Assembly (NCBI RefSeq): GCF_000347035.1
Contig: NZ_ANIJ01000006.1
Span: 1-64,000, forward strand
DNA from: Leptospira sp. B5-022
Lineage (GTDB): Bacteria > Spirochaetota > Leptospiria > Leptospirales > Leptospiraceae
Direction of reading: 5' to 3'
DNA: 64,000 nt
The position numbers and the translations under genes were made by a program. The notes under the pieces were generated by a model that did no database searches, was not told the DNA's origin, and saw nothing but the letters and a program-made list of their open reading frames with translations. Numbering within the stretch: the first letter of the stretch is position 1; each line of letters opens with the position of its first letter. Positions 62,993 to 64,000 of the stretch are shown piece by piece.

Positions 62993-63115
62993 CTTAAAGT
63001 GAACTTTAGTATTAGATTTTATTCAAACGAGGTCTAAACACAAACATTTTCAGTTTTTTTTTCGAAAAAATGAGAAAAAAACAGATCTTGGGTATTTACT
63101 TAAAGTTCACTTTAA
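62993..63115. promoter_or_regulatory. Two SoxR-site candidates between divergent genes
   Basis: TTAAAGTGAACTTTA (62994-63008) and TTAAAGTTCACTTTAA (63100-63115) share the palindrome TTAAAGT-2-ACTTTAA. One lies close to the soxR start, the other ~45 bp upstream of the reductase start, with a TATAAT at 63125-63130. Confidence 0.65.
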
Positions 63116-63157
63116 CTTGTAGAATATAATTACCAAAAAGAAGAAGGGTATCCTATA

Positions 63158-63754
63158 ATGTTATTAGAAAAGATCAATACCGGTACGAACTTACGATTAG
63201 GAATTATATTAGGCAGTACTAGAAAGGGGAGATTTGGAGAGACCGTCGCAAAATGGTTTGAAGAGATTGCAAGACAAGATAACCGATTTGAGACGGATCT
63301 AATCGATCTTTCCGAATTTTCTCTTCCTTGGGACATGTCAAAGGATATGGATTCGGATCTTTCCTTATTTTCGGATAAAATAGCGGAAACCGATACTTTT
63401 GTAGTAATTACACCGGAGTATAATCACGGATATCCTGCTTATTTAAAGTTGGCAATTGATTCGCTTCATGAGGAATGGAGTGCAAAACCTCTTGGATTCG
63501 TTTCCTACGGGGGAAGTTCGGGCGGTTTGAGAGCGGTGGAGCAGCTTCGCAATGTATTTGCCGAGTTGAGAATGACCACCATTCGGGATTGCGTCAGTTT
63601 TCATTGGGCTCATGCCAGGTTCCATAACGGAAGACCTACTGAGGAATTTCGTTACGCTTCTTCGGCGGAGAAATTATTGAATGAATTGTACTGGTGGGGA
63701 AACGTTTTAAAACAAGCTAGAATGAATTTCCCCGGGTCCGTTCTGAGATCATGA
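63158..63754 (+). CDS. NADPH-dependent FMN reductase
   Basis: 198 residues, flavodoxin-like: LGIILGSTRKGRFGETVAKWF (FMN phosphate loop), ITPEYNHGYPAYLKLAIDSL (isoalloxazine contact) and VSYGGSSGGLRAVEQLRNVFAELRM. Matches the NADPH-dependent FMN/quinone reductase family that handles flavins and quinones in the cytoplasm. Divergent from soxR and preceded by a SoxR-like palindrome, so induction by redox-active compounds is likely. Confidence 0.92.
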   Translation: MLLEKINTGTNLRLGIILGSTRKGRFGETVAKWFEEIARQDNRFETDLIDLSEFSLPWDMSKDMDSDLSLFSDKIAETDTFVVITPEYNHGYPAYLKLAIDSLHEEWSAKPLGFVSYGGSSGGLRAVEQLRNVFAELRMTTIRDCVSFHWAHARFHNGRPTEEFRYASSAEKLLNELYWWGNVLKQARMNFPGSVLRS

Positions 63755-63769
63755 TCTTAAGGAATAAAT

Positions 63770-64000
63770 ATGAAATTTACGTTTAGTAAATACCAAATCT
63801 TCGTAGTCGCATTATTGGCATTTATCCAATTTACCGTAGTTCTTGATTTTATGATCTTATCTCCATTAGGAGTTCAGGTCATGGAACAACTGAAAATTTC
63901 CACGTCCAAGTTCGGCCTAGTGGTTTCCGCTTATGCATTTAGCGCGGGGATTTCCGGGATATTGGCGGCGGGTTTTGCGGACAGATTCGATCGTAAGAAG
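63770..64000 (+). CDS. MFS transporter, N-terminal part (cut by window edge)
   Basis: ATG at 63770 with AAGGAATAAAT upstream, 15 bp after the FMN reductase. The 77 visible residues contain two hydrophobic segments (FVVALLAFIQFTVVLDFMIL; LVVSAYAFSAGISGILAAGF) and the MFS motif A equivalent FADRFDRKK after the second. It likely exports a drug or redox compound under SoxR control with the reductase (inference). The C-terminus is outside the window. Confidence 0.85.
   Translation, partial: MKFTFSKYQIFVVALLAFIQFTVVLDFMILSPLGVQVMEQLKISTSKFGLVVSAYAFSAGISGILAAGFADRFDRKK

Noticed and set aside
1..64000. tRNA, rRNA, CRISPR arrays, replication origin
   Set aside because: No cloverleaf-like sequence, rRNA segment, regularly spaced repeat array or DnaA-box cluster was recognised on reading either strand.

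Overview
The window looks like a chromosome segment from a Leptospira species. This is inferred from the very high density of exported lipoproteins with loose spirochaetal lipoboxes, long Asp-Gly/FG-GAP and NHL surface lipoproteins, AT-rich coding with TTG/GTG starts, and Leptospira-style IS1595-like transposase debris. No rRNA, tRNA or CRISPR array was seen. Species assignment is not possible by eye.

Region 1 (1-18.4 kb) is an accessory island. It opens with a head-to-tail array of IS1595-family (ISXO2-like) transposase genes whose ends overlap in different frames, followed by decayed sequence and two paired lipoproteins. The centre is a 2356-codon SpvB/TcdB-Rhs protein (5192-12262) that ends in a variable tip with an HExxH zinc-peptidase signature. 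Downstream lies a cassette array: one orphan tip with a piece of Rhs core (12627-13463), one tip fragment (14031-14360), and eight short lipoprotein genes or remnants. Six intact members share a three-cysteine architecture (lipid Cys, 11-15 residues, Cys, 21-30 residues, Cys near the C-terminus). I read this as a polymorphic toxin locus with displaced tips and periplasmic lipoprotein immunity proteins. More unique lipoproteins and a dead IS3/IS481-type transposase remnant close the island.

Region 2 (18.4-29.1 kb) holds mostly monocistronic exported or metabolic genes: glycerate kinase, a GH5 glycanase lipoprotein, a double-VOC protein, a truncated NHL lipoprotein, a phospholipase C/P1 nuclease-like enzyme, a CPA1 Na+/H+ antiporter, an exported lipin-type HAD phosphatase and an LprI-like protein.

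Region 3 (29.5-38.9 kb) is a tight glycogen/maltodextrin operon behind a clear sigma70-type promoter: glycosyltransferase (glycogen synthase-like), GH57 amylase, GlgX, MalQ, GlgP. Next come a DUF302 gene behind a CsoR/CstR-like palindrome, an ammonium transporter fused to a PP2C/SpoIIE phosphatase, and a DUF3147 / APH-like kinase / GlpD operon.

Region 4 (44.6-53.4 kb) contains a thiolase with a MarR regulator and shared operator motifs. It continues with a nitric oxide reductase cluster (Crp/Fnr regulator, perfect FNR-type box, diheme NorC, NorB, NorQ, NorD, cytochrome c'-like protein) and an ArsR-AHSA1 pair with two palindromic operators.

Region 5 (53.6-64 kb) contains an FG-GAP lipoprotein, enoyl-CoA hydratase, SDR, ArsR, a PepSY membrane protein converging on a lipoprotein/TonB-receptor pair (probable iron or haem uptake), and a SoxR regulator divergent from an NADPH-FMN reductase and the start of an MFS transporter. 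Two copies of a foldback dispersed repeat lie at 22367-22497 and 56534-56658.
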